From Malachius bipustulatus (Eukaryota > Arthropoda > Insecta > Coleoptera > Melyridae), in the NCBI GenBank assembly GCA_910589415.1, contig OU342630.1, positions 93,368,186 through 93,432,185 on the forward strand: a stretch of 64,000 bases of DNA, read 5' to 3'. Below are positions 61,994-64,000 of the stretch, in pieces. Each line of letters begins with the position of its first letter. Within the stretch, counting starts at the first letter, position 1. The translations under genes were made by a program, and so were the position numbers. The notes under the pieces were generated by a model. The model did no database searches. It worked only from the letters and a program-made list of their open reading frames with translations, and was not told the origin of the DNA.

Positions 61994-62599
61994 CTATCCA
62001 ATGCCCAACATCATGTTTTCATTTGCTCACACAATATACGATAATAAATCTTATGTCGCCGGTATTTTGTATTGCAGAAGCGAGGAAAATTTTCAAATGG
62101 CGAGTATTTCCATTCAACTGAAATCAAATTTATATATTTTTTAAATTTCATTTCTAAAGCCTAAACTTGATGTTATAGGTTTATAGCTTCAATTAAAATA
62201 CAGAACAAAGTTTAATCGCCGGAAAGTTAGAGTAGCACATAAATAACTTTAGACGTTTCAAGAGTTGATATCGTTAACTCTTTTAAGAGTCTCTAAACTG
62301 ATGATTTTTAAGAGTTAATATCACAAACTATCGCAGATAAAGGAAACGAGTAACGAGACGGTAACGCTGATGAACACTAACCCAATGACGTTGTGTTAAC
62401 GGCACGATCTTTAACTAATGAACAATTACAATACTTGAGAGTTTAAACTGTTAAACTGGGTACCTAGACCTCTTTTTTATACTAAAGAAAGATATCATTA
62501 ATTCCATCGTTATTCAGATATTTGTGTTAAAAGTAATAAATATGATGCCATAGTTGATCAATTACAATAGCCAAACTGTTAGAGTTTCTGTCAAACGAT
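61994..62599. other. Unassigned AT-rich spacer
   Basis: No gene or repeat recognised between the hairpin and the SINE. Confidence 0.4.
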
Positions 62600-62790
62600 C
62601 TCTAAGTGCAGCATGGCTTGGTTTGGTCCCTACTTAGATGGGTGACCAATTATAGTGGTAAAAAAAAATTCCGTGACCGGTCGTGCTCCGGAGGTCCCGG
62701 CTGCTTCACAGCAGTCGTTAAGTTACGTCAAAGGCCCTTGAGGCTACTTGAAAACTTCTGACACTTGGTCTCTACCACAGCCATACAATA
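62600..62790 (+). mobile_element. SINE with a 5S rRNA-derived head
   Basis: TACTTAGATGGGTGACC (62631-62647) matches the 5S rRNA internal promoter region TACTTGGATGGGTGACC with one change, and GGCTTGGTT just upstream also fits. The body (CCGGAGGTCCCGGCTGCTTC, GTCGTTAAGTTACGTCAAAG) is unrelated to 5S. This is the design of 5S-headed (SINE3-type) elements. The 5' half of the 5S-like head is degraded, and the end is estimated. Confidence 0.65.
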
Positions 62791-62999
62791 TTTTTTTTTA
62801 GTGGATGCAAAATATACACAGCTATTATAGAGTATGAGGATGCATTTATTACATTACGATCTGTAAGGAATCTTTTGCGCTTCCCTTAGTAGTGTGTCTT
62901 TTCAATTATTGCACCCAAGGCATCTAATTAAATTTCTTTGAGGAAACTTAGAATTTTGGGTTCTAAAGATGATAAGTATTTTTCCGCTGATGGATAGAA

Positions 63000-63240
63000 C
63001 CCCAGAAAATGGAATCTTCTGTTGGACTGCATGACACTCATCCAGGAGATGTGTTGGGCTTCTTCCCGCTCCATGCAGAATCTACAGGTCTGATCATTTT
63101 GCAGACTGATCTTGCAAGGAGTGCTCTGGGTTTAAAGTGGCGCACAAAAATTATTAACACTCGTAACCTATTTTCATTGAGCTTAATGCAGGATTCAAAT
63201 CTTTTTTGGCTATATTTCCCAAGCACCATCTTGGACTCTA
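63000..63240 (-). pseudogene. Relic of an R1/I-type LINE C-terminus
   Basis: On the - strand one frame reads LNENRLRVLIIFVRHFKPRA. The next frame continues LQNDQTCRFCMEREEAQHIS. These correspond to the GHC.L..HL region and the CRFC...EE.HIL knuckle that end ORF2 of RNase-H-bearing LINEs. It resembles the relic at 22.1 kb. The coding frame is broken. Confidence 0.55.
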
Positions 63241-63249
63241 TCTAATTTC

Positions 63250-64000
63250 AACCGACTACTCCCTCAATTTTTTATGGCATTCGGGATATTTTAAAACTTC
63301 TAAGATCAAAGAGATTATTGATAGATAATGATAGACATGCATATTCAGTGGTAAAAATGAAATTCAAGGCGCAAATTAAAAAAAAACAAAGATTTCACAA
63401 AGCTAATGTGATAAAATCTGTAATACCTATAAGCTAATATTTCTCTCAATGTAGTTATCGATATAATTTTAAAAGCAGTCAAAATCATCTTTGCAAATGA
63501 ATCAGCAAAATAATGTCCGTTTTTTAGAGAATAATAATATTATCACTATTATACATGGATGTTGCTTTGTAGATTTTGTCTGGAGGCGATACGTGACTAA
63601 TTGAATGGGTAATATTATCGAAAAAATCTGGAAAAAGAAGTTAGACATGCCAAAAGTCAAGTACCTAACTATAGTAAATCAGTTATAATATCAGATGCAC
63701 TGTTTTTCTCTTTTGTCAATTGATTTTCATAATACCTATGTCAAATGATTTTCTTATTTTTCTATTTTTCAATGACTAGGTAGAGTCATTGATCTATCAA
63801 TCAATTTTCCTTTATGTCAAACTAGTTTCACTTTATATCAATTGCTTTTCCTATTTACAATTGACAAAATACGAAAACCAAAAGAGAAGTCTGTAATACC
63901 AACAACAAATTTTGTACAAGGTTTTTTGCTACTTCTATTAGTAGAAACAACCTTAAAATATTTTCTTGCAAGCATTTTAATAAATTTTATAGGGAGAAAT
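63250..64000. other. Unassigned AT-rich end of the window
   Basis: Loosely repeated phrases of the type TCAATTGATTTTC occur at about 63715-63870. No gene is seen. Confidence 0.4.

Noticed and set aside
1..64000. CRISPR arrays, bacterial operons or an integrated prokaryotic element
   Set aside because: No regular repeat-spacer structure or bacterial gene layout exists; introns, poly(A) signals and SINEs show eukaryotic DNA.

Overview
The window looks like AT-rich nuclear DNA from an arthropod, most likely an insect. It has spliceosomal mini-introns, AATAAA signals, tRNA- and 5S-headed SINEs, poly(A)- and ATT-tailed LINEs and a mariner. No tool was run; family names come from motifs read by eye. 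I recognise no host protein-coding gene, rRNA gene or functional tRNA, so this is an intergenic or intronic stretch built largely from mobile elements of different ages.

Layout. (1) 1-8118: a higher-order tandem array with a unit of about 3.55-3.86 kb. It contains a nested 1.0-kb unit and a GC-rich hairpin in each copy, and it runs off the left edge. (2) 8119-13240: remains of a Polinton/Maverick (adintovirus-like) element. A broken C-terminal integrase piece (+) faces a nearly complete protein-primed family-B DNA polymerase gene (-), with poly(A) signals for both strands about 30 bp apart. The polymerase has a readable TATA/Inr promoter, three introns of 54-63 bp and a single frame break in a T6 run. 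(3) 13480-15100: repeat-rich flank, including a 41-bp echo of the polymerase gene and a tandem array whose spacing generally shrinks rightwards. (4) 15100-28980: AT-rich DNA with a large foldback element (17.6-18.5 kb), a tRNA-headed SINE (21.45 kb) and a LINE relic (22.1 kb). (5) 28986-about 33260: a nearly full-length non-LTR retrotransposon (-) with intact ORF1 and ORF2. ORF2 has no usable ATG, and a canonical A AAA AAC slippery heptamer lies just before the ORF1 stop. (6) 39553-41257: a 5'-truncated R1/I-type LINE with RNase H, a poly(A) tail and an 11-bp target duplication. (7) 41.56-48.2 kb: a SINE tail, a Tc1/mariner-superfamily transposase relic split by a 249-bp insertion, and an RTE-like LINE relic. 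(8) 51582-52686: a dead mariner with 37-bp ends including the TA. (9) 52.7-64 kb: AT-rich DNA with a tRNA-Arg-like sequence, two more LINE relics, a perfect 36-bp hairpin and a 5S-headed SINE.

How the parts relate: the polymerase and integrase pieces are the residue of one self-replicating element. The LINEs could supply the machinery that moved the SINEs; the two SINE copies share only their 3' part, as expected when a tail is recognised by a LINE enzyme. The strongest leads are the spliced polymerase gene, the frameshift-coupled LINE, the foldback element and the structured arrays on both sides of the Polinton remnant.
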